A stretch of 64,000 nt of DNA, taken from NCBI GenBank assembly GCA_003353795.1, contig PIVY01000005.1:1-64000 (forward strand). Direction: 5' to 3'. The notes under the pieces are model-generated. The model did not search any database, was not told where the DNA came from, and saw only the letters and a list, made by a program, of their open reading frames with translations. Positions within the stretch are counted from its first letter, which is position 1, and each line of letters starts with the position of its first letter. The stretch is from a bacterium. GTDB taxonomy: Bacteria; Krumholzibacteriota; Krumholzibacteriia; LZORAL124-64-63. Both the position numbers and the translations under genes were made by a program. This document shows positions 36,654-47,800 of the stretch, piece after piece.

Positions 36654-39251
36654 ATGAGTCTGATCAGCGACGACCGGAACCGGCCCACGACCCTCATGGC
36701 CCTGTTCCTCGTGTGCGCCCTGGCAATCCTCACCGTTCCTGCCATGGCCCAGACCGACAACGACTCCTGCCTCGGTTGCCACGATGACGGCGACCTCGAG
36801 GCGGAGGACGGGCGCAATGTCGGCGTCCGCGCGGCCCATTACTCGGGAAGTGTCCACGCGGACGTGGCCTGCATAGACTGTCACAGCCAGGACGGCGACT
36901 ACGACGACATCCCGCACTTCGACCGGTACCAGCGCGTCGCCTGTGCCGACTGCCATGAAGACGCCGTCGATTCGTCCCAGGAGAACTTCCATTTTCAGGC
37001 CCGGCATGCCGGCAATCAGCAGGCCCCCGACTGCGTCGCCTGCCACGCCACAGCTGGCGATCCTCACCGCCTTCACGGCCTCGACAAGTCGGTCGCCGAA
37101 GAATCTTGCCGGAACTGCCACAGCGCCGAGACCGATCTGTACGACAAGGGTGTCCACGCCACCGAGCCGGGCGACGTTGACGGCCAGCCGGGATGCATCA
37201 CCTGCCACCAGTCCCACGGCCCCGGTCTGCCGCCGTCGGCCGGCGCGGTGAACCATCTCTGCGAGTCCTGCCACGGCGGTACCATGGGCGACGTGCAGCG
37301 CGGCGGTCACGTGAACCTGGGCGGCCAGGGCGACGGCGCGCTCAACTGCGCGTCCTGCCACGACGTTCACGAGACCCACAAACCACACATGTCCGACCGC
37401 GTGATCCAGACCTGCAACGAGTGCCACGCGGAGGAGCAGGCGCAGTTCGCGGGCTCGGTCCATGCCGAGTTGCTCGCCGACGGGGACATGACCTGCCTCT
37501 CCTGTCACAGCACCCACAAGGACGAGGAAGCCGTCGGCCGCTTCGACGGCGGCTGCGGAAGCTGCCACGAGGACGTGGAGGAGACGTATCGCAGCAGCGT
37601 GCATCGCTTCGGCCGACTGCACGGCAACGAGGGCGCCGCCACTTGCGCCGACTGCCACGAGGGACACCACGTCCTGGCTGCCGACGATCCCGCAGCATCC
37701 ATCCACCCGGTGAACATTCCCCATACCTGCGGTAACTGCCATGGCGAGGAGACCCTGGTCGCCGGCAACTACGTGCGGCTACCCATTACCCTGGCGAGCT
37801 ACGAGGAGTCGGTGCACGGCAAGGCCGACAAGATGACCGTCCACGCCGCCACCTGCACCGATTGCCATGGCGTCCACGACCTGCAGCACGCCCAGAACGC
37901 CGAGTCGACCATCAATCACTTCAACCTCTCGCAGACCTGCGGCGAGTGCCACGCGGAGGTCGCCGAGGAGTACCACCATTCGATTCACGGCCAGGCCCTG
38001 GCCCTCGGTATCGCCGACGCGCCCACCTGCAACGACTGCCACGATGAGCACCTGATCCGCGGCGCCCACGATCCCGACGCCGCCACCGAGCCGAGTCATA
38101 TTGCCCGGCAGCTCTGTGGCAACTGTCATACCGATCCCGACATGGCGTCGAAGTACGGCATCACCCAGGGCGTGGTGGAGAGCTATCTCGACAGCTATCA
38201 CGGCTGGGCCGTCGGCCGCGGCGGAAACCTGGTGGCCACGTGTACGGACTGCCACACCACGCACGATATCCGGAGTCCGCTGGATCCTGCCTCGTCGATC
38301 CATCCGGAAAACGTCACCAGTACCTGCGGCAACTGTCACCAGCGGTCCAACGAGACCTTCGCCCGCAGCTACACGCACGCCAGCGCCCTGATGGCGCGGG
38401 GCCCGCAGGACTACGCCAAGATCATCTACGTCGCGCTGATCGCCTTCGTGCTGGGGGGCATGGCGATCCACAATCTCATCGTGTGGCGCTTCGAGATCCG
38501 CCAGCACCGCGAACGTCGTCGTCGCGAGAACTACACCATGCGCTGGGAGAAGGTCGAGCGGGTGCAGCACCTGTTCCTCCTGACCACGTTCATCGGTCTG
38601 TCCATCACCGGGTTCGCGCTGCGCAATCCCGACGTCTGGTGGGCCACGCTCATCGGTCTGGGCGGCCACGAGGTCATTCGCGCCACCCTGCATCGTGCCC
38701 TGGCCGTGATCCTCACCGTTGCCAGTTTCTACCACATGTTCTGGCTGATGTTCGCCCGTCGCGGTCGCATGAACCTGCGGACCATCGTGCCCATGGGCAG
38801 CGATTTCGTGGAGTTCATCCAGAACATGGGATTCCACCTCGGGCTGCGGAAGGAACGTCCGAACTTCCACCGCTTCGACTACACCCAGAAGGCCGAATAC
38901 TGGGCCGTGATCTGGGGCACCATCGTCATGGCGCTCACGGGTCTGGTCCTCTGGTTCCCCGACGTGATCACCAGCTGGCTGCCGGCCTGGACCGTGCGGG
39001 TGGCCTCGGTGGTGCACTACTACGAAGCCATCCTTGCGGTGAGCGCCATCGTGATCTGGCACTTCTTCTACGTGATCTTCATGCCGTCGGAATACCCCAT
39101 GAGCACCATCTGGCTGGATGGGCGTATGCCGTCGCACGAGTGGAAAACCATGCATCCGGCGGAGTACGCCGAGAAGGGTGACGCGCACATCGCCAGCCCG
39201 CGCCGGGCGGTGCCCCATGGCCATTCGAACCCCGAAATCGAGTCTGACTAA
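36654..39251 (+). CDS. Multiheme cytochrome c (19 CxxCH) fused to C-terminal b-type cytochrome membrane domain (CbcL-like architecture)
   Basis: 19 CxxCH motifs counted in the translation; C-terminal multi-TM domain with TM histidines (RATLHRALAVILTVASFYHMFW, VVHYYEAILAVSAIVIWHFFYV). Confidence 0.9.
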   Translation: MSLISDDRNRPTTLMALFLVCALAILTVPAMAQTDNDSCLGCHDDGDLEAEDGRNVGVRAAHYSGSVHADVACIDCHSQDGDYDDIPHFDRYQRVACADCHEDAVDSSQENFHFQARHAGNQQAPDCVACHATAGDPHRLHGLDKSVAEESCRNCHSAETDLYDKGVHATEPGDVDGQPGCITCHQSHGPGLPPSAGAVNHLCESCHGGTMGDVQRGGHVNLGGQGDGALNCASCHDVHETHKPHMSDRVIQTCNECHAEEQAQFAGSVHAELLADGDMTCLSCHSTHKDEEAVGRFDGGCGSCHEDVEETYRSSVHRFGRLHGNEGAATCADCHEGHHVLAADDPAASIHPVNIPHTCGNCHGEETLVAGNYVRLPITLASYEESVHGKADKMTVHAATCTDCHGVHDLQHAQNAESTINHFNLSQTCGECHAEVAEEYHHSIHGQALALGIADAPTCNDCHDEHLIRGAHDPDAATEPSHIARQLCGNCHTDPDMASKYGITQGVVESYLDSYHGWAVGRGGNLVATCTDCHTTHDIRSPLDPASSIHPENVTSTCGNCHQRSNETFARSYTHASALMARGPQDYAKIIYVALIAFVLGGMAIHNLIVWRFEIRQHRERRRRENYTMRWEKVERVQHLFLLTTFIGLSITGFALRNPDVWWATLIGLGGHEVIRATLHRALAVILTVASFYHMFWLMFARRGRMNLRTIVPMGSDFVEFIQNMGFHLGLRKERPNFHRFDYTQKAEYWAVIWGTIVMALTGLVLWFPDVITSWLPAWTVRVASVVHYYEAILAVSAIVIWHFFYVIFMPSEYPMSTIWLDGRMPSHEWKTMHPAEYAEKGDAHIASPRRAVPHGHSNPEIESD

Positions 39252-39333
39252 TGTCCCGTGACATGGTGAGCTGGATAAGATAGGATCCGCAACGACCTGA
39301 GCCCGTTCAGACGAGCCAACGATGGGAGAACCC

Positions 39334-39897
39334 ATGATGACCAAGAAGCTGATTCTCGTGTTTGCCGCCCTGATCCTGGTGATGGCGACCGCTGCCGTGG
39401 CCGCCGACGTCGCTTTCACGGGCGCCGCCAAGTGCAAGATGTGCCACAACAAGGCCAAGTCGGGCGAGCAGTACGCCAAGTGGTCCGAAAGTCCGCATGC
39501 CGGTGCCTTCGCCACCCTCGCCAGCGACGCAGCGAAGGCCGTGGCGACGGAGAAGGGGCTGGGCGATCCCCAGCAGGCCGCCGAATGCCTCAAGTGCCAT
39601 GTCACGGCTTATGGTGTGGACGCCGCCCTGCTGGGCAAGAAGTACAGCGTGGAAGAGGGCGTGGGCTGCGAGTCCTGCCACGGCGCTGGTGACGATTACG
39701 ATAGCAACAAGATCATGAAGGCCATCACGGCGGGCACGACCGACGGCACCACAGTGGGCCTGACCGCGATTGACGAGGCCACCTGCACGGGTTGCCACAA
39801 CGACGAGAGCCCCACCTTCAAGGGCTTCGACTTCGCCGAGTATTCGGCCAAGATCGCGCACCCGATTCCCGAAGAGCACAAGGCGACCTACAAGTAG
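39334..39897 (+). CDS. Tetraheme cytochrome c (cytochrome c554-like)
   Basis: Signal peptide; CKMCH, CLKCH, CESCH, CTGCH; WSESPHAGAFATL..AAECLKCHVTAYG..EGVGCESCHGAG. Confidence 0.88.
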   Translation: MMTKKLILVFAALILVMATAAVAADVAFTGAAKCKMCHNKAKSGEQYAKWSESPHAGAFATLASDAAKAVATEKGLGDPQQAAECLKCHVTAYGVDAALLGKKYSVEEGVGCESCHGAGDDYDSNKIMKAITAGTTDGTTVGLTAIDEATCTGCHNDESPTFKGFDFAEYSAKIAHPIPEEHKATYK

Positions 39898-39920
39898 CCC
39901 CACGCTCGGACCGGCAAAGA

Positions 39921-39953
39921 AACGGCGCGCCACCATTGCGGTGGCGCGCCGTT
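39921..39953. terminator. 14-bp perfect hairpin aacggcgcgccacc-attgc-ggtggcgcgccgtt
   Basis: Between convergent genes; followed by cgtttcgg. Confidence 0.75.
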
Positions 39954-39970
39954 CGTTTCGGCTGACGGCG

Positions 39971-40738
39971 TCAGTCCAGGAGGATCGACTCGAACAGGTC
40001 GACCACCGCCGGATCGTCATGCTGGGCCAACCAGAACAGGGCGCTCTGGCGAACCTGGGGGTGGGGATTCTCGGTGGCGATGCGGCCCAGGGTTTCGAGC
40101 GCGTGGCCGGTGTCGCTCTCCAGGGCCTGGTGCAGCGCGAAGACCGCGTGTTCCCGGACCTCGATCTCCTCGCTGTCATCGGCGGCGATGGCCTCCAACT
40201 CGTGTTCGACCTTGTCGCCTGCCGCCATGCCGAGCCAGAAGATAGCCGCCTGGCGCACGTCAGTGGAGCGGTTGCGATCGCGCGCGAACTCCAGCAGGTC
40301 GGGCCAGACCTCGGTGTCGGCCAGGGCGGCCGCCACGATGGCGTCTTCGGCCAGTTCGCTGCGGTCGGTGCGGCGGGCGAGATCGAGGAAGTACGTGGCC
40401 GCCGTGGCGACGTCGACCTCGCCCAGGTCCCGAGCTTCGCGCTCCCGCCTGGTCGGCCGCCGATTGGCGCGAACCTCCATGCGATCCGGCTCGCCGTCGC
40501 GCACCCGCACGGTCACGTGGACCAGCCCGTCCGAGTACTCGCGGTCGCTGACGGTGACCTCGTTGCCGTCGATGATGGTCACATGGCAATCGCCGACGTG
40601 GACGTCCTCGCCCGCCGCATAGGCCAGGTGGACCCAGCCGTCCTCGGCAGTGATCGATCGGTCCAGGTCGCCGAACTCGGCGGCCGGCAGCGGGGCGGCG
40701 GCCGCCAGCAGGGTCAGAATCGTTACCAGGCGAATCAT
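39971..40738 (-). CDS. Secreted HEAT-repeat protein
   Basis: Signal peptide MIRLVTILTLLAAAAPLPA; DVRQAAIFWLGMAAGDKVEHELEAIAADDSEEIEVREHAVFALHQ repeats. Confidence 0.8.
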   Translation of the reverse strand: MIRLVTILTLLAAAAPLPAAEFGDLDRSITAEDGWVHLAYAAGEDVHVGDCHVTIIDGNEVTVSDREYSDGLVHVTVRVRDGEPDRMEVRANRRPTRREREARDLGEVDVATAATYFLDLARRTDRSELAEDAIVAAALADTEVWPDLLEFARDRNRSTDVRQAAIFWLGMAAGDKVEHELEAIAADDSEEIEVREHAVFALHQALESDTGHALETLGRIATENPHPQVRQSALFWLAQHDDPAVVDLFESILLD

Positions 40739-40749
40739 GGCCGTCTCCC

Positions 40750-42078
40750 TCACTGGTTGATGATCTCGAGCAGGAACTCCTCGGCGCCGTCGGCGCCCGA
40801 CTGGCCGATCCAGAAGATGGCGTTCTTGCGCAGTTCGGGATCCTGTTCCTCGCGGGCGATGGACATCAGACGTTGCATCGCTGCGTCGCTGCCGTCCTGG
40901 GAGAGCACGAAGATGATCTGCTCCCGCATCTCGCGATCCTCGATGTCGGTGTAGACCTGATCGAGGCGCGAGATGGGCAGCAACCCCTGCTGGCCGGCCC
41001 AGAAGAGCGCCATCTTGCGCGACTCGATGTCCTCGTCGGGATCCATGGCGATCTCGACCAGCCAGTCGGCCGTGCCGGGTTCCTCGTGCTGGGCCACGGC
41101 GTGAAGCACGTGCTCCTTGAGCTCCGGCTCCTCGAGCGACCCGTAGAGGTCGCGCAGGAAGGCGCGGTCCTCGCGGCTGCCGTTTTGGCCCAGTCCGAAC
41201 ATGGCCATCTCGCGCACCTCGATGGACTGGGTACTGTCCATGGCCAGGTCGCGCATGACGGCGCCAGCCTCGTCGCTGTCCATCTGGGAAAGGGCGAAGA
41301 CCGCCTGTTCGAGGATCTCCGGATCCTTCTCCGTGGTGATCAACTGGCGGAAGAAGGCGAGGGCCTCGTCCGAACCGGTCTGGCCCAGCCAGAAGACCGC
41401 CTGTGCCCGGACTTCACGATCGGGATCGTTCTGGGCCAGGTCGATCATGAGGGCTTCCGAGCCCTCGGCGCCGCCGTGGCTCAGGAGGAAGACTGCCTGA
41501 CGTCGCAGCTCCTCGGTGCCGGGCTCACGGTTGGCGAGCACCTTTTCCAGGATGGGCAGGGCCCGCTCGGGATTCATGTTCATGAGCGCCTGCAGGGCGA
41601 TGAGCTTCTCCTCGGTGGCCTCGTCCTCGGTCTCCATGGATTCGATCATTTCGGCCAGTTCCCGGGCGGCCTGCGCATCGCCCATCTGGGCCAGGTCGCT
41701 CTTGACCCGCGCGGCGAGCGCGCGCGTCTCGGACTGGAGTTCCTGCTCGAGGAACTGCGCCTGCAACTGGAGCAGGGTCTCGGCCGCGCTCTGCAACTCG
41801 TACTTGCCGCCGATGCGTTGCAGGGCGAACGCCTGCCAGTACATGGCCTCGGCCTGCTGGTGCTTCATCTCCGCGACGGACGACAGTTCCGCTGCGCGCC
41901 GGAATCGCTCCACGGCGGTGCGATAGTTGCTGCGGTCGAGGGCCTCATGGGCATCCATCATCGCGTCCTCGGCATCGCTCTGGGCCCAGACCGGCGAGGG
42001 GACGAACATGGCCGCCGCCAGCGCCACCAGGGCCACGAAGAAGAGGGTGCGGAGGTGTTGGGCTTGCTGGGTGTTCAT
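40750..42078 (-). CDS. Secreted HEAT-repeat protein
   Basis: Signal peptide to VWAQSDAED; repeated REVRAQAVFWLGQTGSDEALAFFRQLI units. Confidence 0.85.
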   Translation of the reverse strand: MNTQQAQHLRTLFFVALVALAAAMFVPSPVWAQSDAEDAMMDAHEALDRSNYRTAVERFRRAAELSSVAEMKHQQAEAMYWQAFALQRIGGKYELQSAAETLLQLQAQFLEQELQSETRALAARVKSDLAQMGDAQAARELAEMIESMETEDEATEEKLIALQALMNMNPERALPILEKVLANREPGTEELRRQAVFLLSHGGAEGSEALMIDLAQNDPDREVRAQAVFWLGQTGSDEALAFFRQLITTEKDPEILEQAVFALSQMDSDEAGAVMRDLAMDSTQSIEVREMAMFGLGQNGSREDRAFLRDLYGSLEEPELKEHVLHAVAQHEEPGTADWLVEIAMDPDEDIESRKMALFWAGQQGLLPISRLDQVYTDIEDREMREQIIFVLSQDGSDAAMQRLMSIAREEQDPELRKNAIFWIGQSGADGAEEFLLEIINQ

Positions 42079-42113
42079 GGATTTCTCCTTCGGTGTGGAC
42101 GCGGTCCGGGCGG

Positions 42114-42797
42114 TCATGATTCCACCACCACGATGTCGGCGGCCAGCAGGTCACGAAGCCGGGGCAGGACAGATTTGCGTTCGAGTCCGTCCTCGAATGC
42201 CTTCTGGTCGGGTGCGATGTCGCTGGCGGCCGTACCGGCGGCTAGCCGGACGATCCGGACCAGCGCCAGTTCGAGATCGCGCAGAAGAGGAGCCAGTTCG
42301 GGGTCGTCGGCGGCCGGCGACGCGAGCAGCAACCGGGTCTGGGCCAGCAGGGACGTGGCGCGGCTGGTATACGGCTCGCTCGACCCGGCCGGGTTCCGCC
42401 CGGTGCCGGTCCGCACTTGCAGGAGCAGCGCCTCGGTGCGCTCGAGGACGGGGACGGCGGCCAGGCGGTACGCGGCGCTGGGCGTGCCCGAATCGGCAGG
42501 CACCGTCGCGTCGGTGGCCACCGTGACGGCCGACTCGCCGACGAGACCTCCACCGGGACGACTCGTGACGCGACCGATGGTCAGGCCGATGACGAGGGCG
42601 GCCACCACGGCAGCCGGCCACACGATCCGGCGCCGAATCCACCACGACTGGGTAGGTTCGATGACCACGTCGTCGTGGCGGGCCTCGGCGCGGGCGGCGT
42701 CGATGCGATTCCACATGCGATCGCGTGGCGTTTCCGGCGGTTCGTTGTAACCGCGGGCAGCGTCGGCGAGATCGCGGACCCATCGTTCGCGGTTCAT
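42114..42797 (-). CDS. Single-TM protein, candidate anti-sigma factor
   Basis: TM RIVWPAAVVAALVIGLTIGR after cytoplasmic N-term; 4-bp ATGA overlap with upstream ECF sigma gene. Confidence 0.65.
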   Translation of the reverse strand: MNRERWVRDLADAARGYNEPPETPRDRMWNRIDAARAEARHDDVVIEPTQSWWIRRRIVWPAAVVAALVIGLTIGRVTSRPGGGLVGESAVTVATDATVPADSGTPSAAYRLAAVPVLERTEALLLQVRTGTGRNPAGSSEPYTSRATSLLAQTRLLLASPAADDPELAPLLRDLELALVRIVRLAAGTAASDIAPDQKAFEDGLERKSVLPRLRDLLAADIVVVES

Positions 42798-43348
42798 GAC
42801 ACGTCCTCCTCGGCGAGGTGAAAGCCCACCCGGGCCAGATAATCGCGCAACCAGGCGCGGGCCCGGTGCAGGCGGGACTTGGATGTTCCGGCGGAGATTC
42901 CCAGGCCGCCGGCGATCTCCCGGTGCTTGAAGCCCTCGACGTCGTGCATGAGGAACACCAGCCGCATGTCCTCGGGCAGCGCCTCGATGGCCTCGTCCAG
43001 CAGGAGCCTGAGTTCGGCATCCCGGCGCGGCGCGGCGGGCGGCTGGGGAACCATGTCGAGGTCGGTCGCCTCGTGACCACGGATCCGCCGGACCTTGCGC
43101 AACCCCGACAGCACCACGCGGGTAGCCACGGTATGCAGCCACGTGGACAGCAGCGAGTCGCCGCGGAACTCGCCGAGCCGGTCGAACGCCCGGACGAAGG
43201 TCTCCTGGGTGAGGTCCTCGGCAAGCGCCTCATCGCCGGTCAAGCGATAAGCAAGCCGGAAGACCCGGTCGACGTGCGCGTCGTAGATGGCGCGCTCGGC
43301 GGCGGGGTCGCCCTGGCAGGCTCGCTGGATGAGGCGGGGTTCGTTCAC
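42794..43348 (-). CDS. ECF-type RNA polymerase sigma factor
   Basis: [83 protein letters not shown] start at 43348 (ATG at 43393 possible). Confidence 0.9.
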   Translation of the reverse strand: MNEPRLIQRACQGDPAAERAIYDAHVDRVFRLAYRLTGDEALAEDLTQETFVRAFDRLGEFRGDSLLSTWLHTVATRVVLSGLRKVRRIRGHEATDLDMVPQPPAAPRRDAELRLLLDEAIEALPEDMRLVFLMHDVEGFKHREIAGGLGISAGTSKSRLHRARAWLRDYLARVGFHLAEEDVS

Positions 43349-43422
43349 CGGGGGTCCTTGGTTGAAGATGCCGTTCAGGAATGTGAGACACACCTACGCC
43401 GCGAAAGGTTCACTTGTGCCTT

Positions 43423-43540
43423 CGAAAATGTGTCCGGGTCAGGAATCGATGGATCCTACTCACGATATATGCTTGCAAGGTGGCAATAGATCAACGAACT
43501 GGGGAGATTTGCCCACACTTGCCCCTCGGACACATTTTCG
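43423..43540. repeat. 118-bp segment bounded by 14-bp perfect inverted repeats cgaaaatgtgtccg/cggacacattttcg (MITE-like or regulatory)
   Basis: Left arm 43423-43436, right arm 43527-43540. Confidence 0.5.
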
Positions 43541-43631
43541 GTGGCACAACCCTCAGGTCCACGGGGGAGTTGTCGATGGAATGAGTCATACAACTGTCGC
43601 ACTCACACTCCGTTCGCCCCTGGAGGAACCG

Positions 43632-44837
43632 ATGATCTTCCGCCGCCGCCGGTCCAGCGATTCCGACACGAACACATCCCACCGCGACCTCTACCAGCAA
43701 GTCCGCGGCGCGTCGCAACGACTCGACAAGACCACTGTCGACGTTTTCAATCAGATCAAGGATCTCGGTGACGGCAACGTGCGGCTGGCGAAATCGTTCG
43801 AGCAGTTGAACGCGAACATGCGCGACATCGGCGAGCGGGTGCGGCAGATGGATTCGCAAGCGGCGACGGCGCGGGAGAGCGCCAGTCGCGGGCACGAGGC
43901 GCTTGATGCCACGTCTGCGGGAATGGACGCCATCGAGGCCAGCTTCAGCGAGATGTCGCGAGCGCTCGGAGTGATCGCCGAGATCGCCACGCGGACCAAC
44001 CTGCTGGCGCTCAACGCCACGGTGGAGGCCGCGCGGGCCGGTGACGCCGGACGCGGGTTCGCCGTGGTGGCGGCCGAGGTCAAGGAACTGGCCAATCGCA
44101 GTGGCGAGGCGGCTACCGAGATCGTGCGGCTCATGGACGAGTGCACCCGGCAGATCGCTGCGGGGCGCGAGGGCACGGGGCGGGCCGAATCGACGTTCTG
44201 CGATCTCGAGACGGCCATCACCGCCACGGCCGAGAGTACCCGCAATGTCCACGGCGCGGTGGACGGTGCGGTGAAGGACGTGGAGCACGATGCCGGCATC
44301 ACTCGCGAGCAGATGCGGTCGACGCTGCGGCTGGAGGACAACGCGCTCGATCTCAACAGCATGGCCCGGGTCCTGGCCATGCTCACCGACGATTCCCTCA
44401 CGTTCCTGCGCTGGGACGGCGACCTCGCTCTCGGTGTCGCGAGCATGGACAAGCAACATCATGGACTGGTGGAACTGGTCAATCGCCTCTACGACGCGTA
44501 TCGGCAGGACAACGGCCGGGAGGCGGCCGGGCCGGTGCTGGCGGGTCTCGTCGACTACACCGTGAGGCACTTCCGCGCCGAGGAAGAGTACATGGTGCGA
44601 CAGGGATTCCCGGGACTGCGCGATCACCAGCAACTCCACGCGGATCTGCTCGCCCGGGTCGACGGTTTCCGGCGCCGGCACGCTGCGGGTCAGCCCGAGG
44701 TGGTACTCGATCTCTTGCTCTTCCTCCGGACATGGCTCGTGCGCCACATCCAGGGGGCCGATGCCGAGTACGCGGCCTACAGGTCCGGCGTCGCGTCGGT
44801 CGCTTCAGGCGAAACACTCGGTGTGACCTCTCCGTAG
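43632..44837 (+). CDS. Soluble MCP-signalling-domain protein fused to C-terminal bacteriohemerythrin
   Basis: [50 protein letters not shown]; hemerythrin [46 protein letters not shown]; no TM. Confidence 0.9.
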   Translation: MIFRRRRSSDSDTNTSHRDLYQQVRGASQRLDKTTVDVFNQIKDLGDGNVRLAKSFEQLNANMRDIGERVRQMDSQAATARESASRGHEALDATSAGMDAIEASFSEMSRALGVIAEIATRTNLLALNATVEAARAGDAGRGFAVVAAEVKELANRSGEAATEIVRLMDECTRQIAAGREGTGRAESTFCDLETAITATAESTRNVHGAVDGAVKDVEHDAGITREQMRSTLRLEDNALDLNSMARVLAMLTDDSLTFLRWDGDLALGVASMDKQHHGLVELVNRLYDAYRQDNGREAAGPVLAGLVDYTVRHFRAEEEYMVRQGFPGLRDHQQLHADLLARVDGFRRRHAAGQPEVVLDLLLFLRTWLVRHIQGADAEYAAYRSGVASVASGETLGVTSP

Positions 44838-44877
44838 ATGCGAGGTTCGGAGCCTGACGAACCAGGAGGTCCCCCGC

Positions 44878-47800
44878 ATGATCCAGATCACCGCACGACG
44901 AGCGAGCATGCTCGTCGTTCTCGTGTTCCTGTCTCTCTCCGGCACGGCCCTGGCGACGGCGCCGTACGTGGGCCAGGCCGACGTCCATGGCGACCGCATC
45001 GTGTTCACCGCCGAGGACGACCTATGGTCCTGCGATCTGGCCGGGCAGGACGTGCGTCGGTTGACCTCGTTCATCGGGACGGAGTACTTCCCGCACATCT
45101 CGCCGGACGGCCGCTGGATCGCGTTCACCGGCGAGTATGACGGGAATCGCGACGTCTACTTGATCCCCGTCGGTGGCGGTGAACCGCAGCGGCTCACCTG
45201 GCACCCCGGCGGCGACGAGGTGATCGGCTGGCACCCCGACGGCGAGACCGTGATCCTGCGCAGTCGCCGCCACGATCCTCACGGCGACTGGCACCTCTTC
45301 ACCATCGATCACCAGGGCGGCGATCTTGCGGAATTGCCATTGGGCTTCGCCGCGCGCCTCGACGTCGATCCCGCCAGTGGTCGCTGGGCGTTCAACCGAA
45401 CCGAACGCGAGCGTCGGCCGTGGAAGCGCTACCGCGGCGGCTGGGCCACACAGATCTGGGTCGGCGATCCCGGGCAGAACGACTTTGTCCAGATCACCGA
45501 ATTCGCTGGCATGGACGCGTTTCCCATGTGGCACGACGGGCAACTCGTGTTTCTCAGCGATCAGGGCGGCACCGCCAATCTCTGGAGCATGGCCGCCGAT
45601 GGTTCGGCTCGCACTCAGCTGACCGACTTCGACGAGTGGGACGTGCGCTGGCCGGCCATGGGACCGGGCGGCCTGGTCGTCTTCACCGCCGGCGCCGATC
45701 TGCAACTGCTCGATCTGGCCGACGGCCACACCACCCGCGTGGAGGTGGACCTGCCCAGCGACCATGTGCTCACTCGCACGCGCTACCGGGCCTCCGGCCG
45801 CGACCTCCAGGACTTCGATCTCTCGCCCGACGGCGAACGCCTGATGGTGAGCGTGCGTGGCGAACTGTTCTCCGTGCCCGTCAAGGAGGGCGTGACCCTG
45901 CCGATCACCCGCGGCACCGGCGCCCGCGAGCGCGGCGCGGCCTATGGCCACGAGGGCAAGCAGGTCTTCTACTGGACCGACGCCGAGCGCGAGGACGCGT
46001 TGCATCGCAAGGACGCCTGGGGTCGCGACGATGCCGAGACCGTGCGCGGCGCGAAGAAGGACGACTGGTTCGGCAGCCTGATTCCGTCGCCCGACGGCAA
46101 GTGGCTGGCCTGGACCGACAGCGAGTACGGCCTGCGGATCATGAAGACCGAGGGCGGCGGCGAACGCGAGGTGGATCGCGGAACCATGGGCCCATTGCGC
46201 AGCCTGACCTGGAGCCCCGACGGCCGCTGGCTGGCCTATGTCAAGAACCTGTCCAACGACTATGGCTCCATCTTCATCTACGATACCCAGGAACAGGTGA
46301 CCCACGAGGTCACCGGCCGCTGGGCCCGCGATCACAGCCCGGCCTGGGATCCCGACGGACGCTTCCTCTACTTCGTGTCCGCACGCGCGCAGAATCCGGT
46401 GCTCGGGCAGACGGACATGCAAAACGTGGAGGTCCGCAACGAGAAGCTATACGCCATGCTGCTGCGGCCCGACGTGGACCATCCGCTGCGCCACGAGGCG
46501 GGGTTGCCGCCCGCGGTGGATGAGGAGAAGGACGACGACGCCGAGAAGAATGACGAGGAGAAGTCCGACGACGAGGAAGAGGATGACGCGCTCGACCCCG
46601 TGGAGATCGAGTTCGCGGGCCTGGCCGACCGCGTGGTCGAGCTCAAGACCAAGCGCGGCAACTACGGCGCCCTCGCCGCCACCAAATCCCACGTGTTCTA
46701 CGTGAAGGTGCCCATCATGGGCATGGCCGAGGGGCCCGATTTCTTCCAGGAAGGCGAGCCCATCGCCGTGCTCATGGCCTACAGCCTGGAAGACCGGGAA
46801 TCCGAGACCTTCGCCGCCGGAATCACCGCCTACGACCTCGAACCCGAGGCCGGCAAGGTGGCTGTGATGAAGCAGCGTGGGCAGATCTTCGTGGTGGATG
46901 CCGGCTCGCCCCCCGGCGAGGCGCTGGCCAAGGGCAAGGTCGATCTCTCGGACGCCGTGGTGGAGCTGGATCCGCGTGCGGAGTGGGAGCAGGTCTACTG
47001 GGAGGCCTGGCGGCAGATGCGCGCCTTCTACTGGGACCCCGACATGGGCGGTCTCGACTGGAAGAAGATCGGCGATCGGTACGCGGACCTGCTGCCCCGC
47101 CTGACCAGCCGCGGTGACCTTGCCGACCTCATCGGCCAGCTCTACGGCGAGGTTTCCACCAGCCACAGCTACGTGTTCGGCGGCGACCCGGGCAAGAGCG
47201 TGCCCCGCGTGGCCACCGGCCAGCTGGGAGCGGATCTGGTGCGCGACGGCGATGCCTACCGCATCGAGCGGATCATCCGCGGCGACGCGGCTGATCGTGT
47301 GCGCTCGCCCCTCGACGAACCCGGTGTGGACGCCGACGAGGGCGACTTCATCCTCGCCGTCAACGGCCGCGCAGTGAAGGCCGCGCCCAATCTGCACGCC
47401 CTGCTCGCCGGCTTCGCGGGCAAGCAGGTGCTGATGACCGTGGCCGACGATCGCGGCGGCGAGAACAGTCGCGAGATCCTGGTGACGCCCATGCGCAGCG
47501 AGCGCAGCCTGCGTTACGCCGACTGGGTCCGCGGCAATCGCGAGTACGTGCTCGAGAAGACCGGCGGCAAGATCGGCTACATCCACGTGCCGGACATGGG
47601 CACCACCGGCATGGTGGCATTCAACAAGTGGTTCTACCCGCAGCTCGATCTCGAGGGCATGGTGGTCGATACGCGCTGGAACGGCGGCGGCTTCGTGAGC
47701 CAGATGCTCGTGGAACGGTTGCGCCGACCCGTGCTGGCCTACGATCGCGTGCGTGGTGGGTCGGTTTCTACGTATCCCTACAGGGTGCTCAATGGACCAT

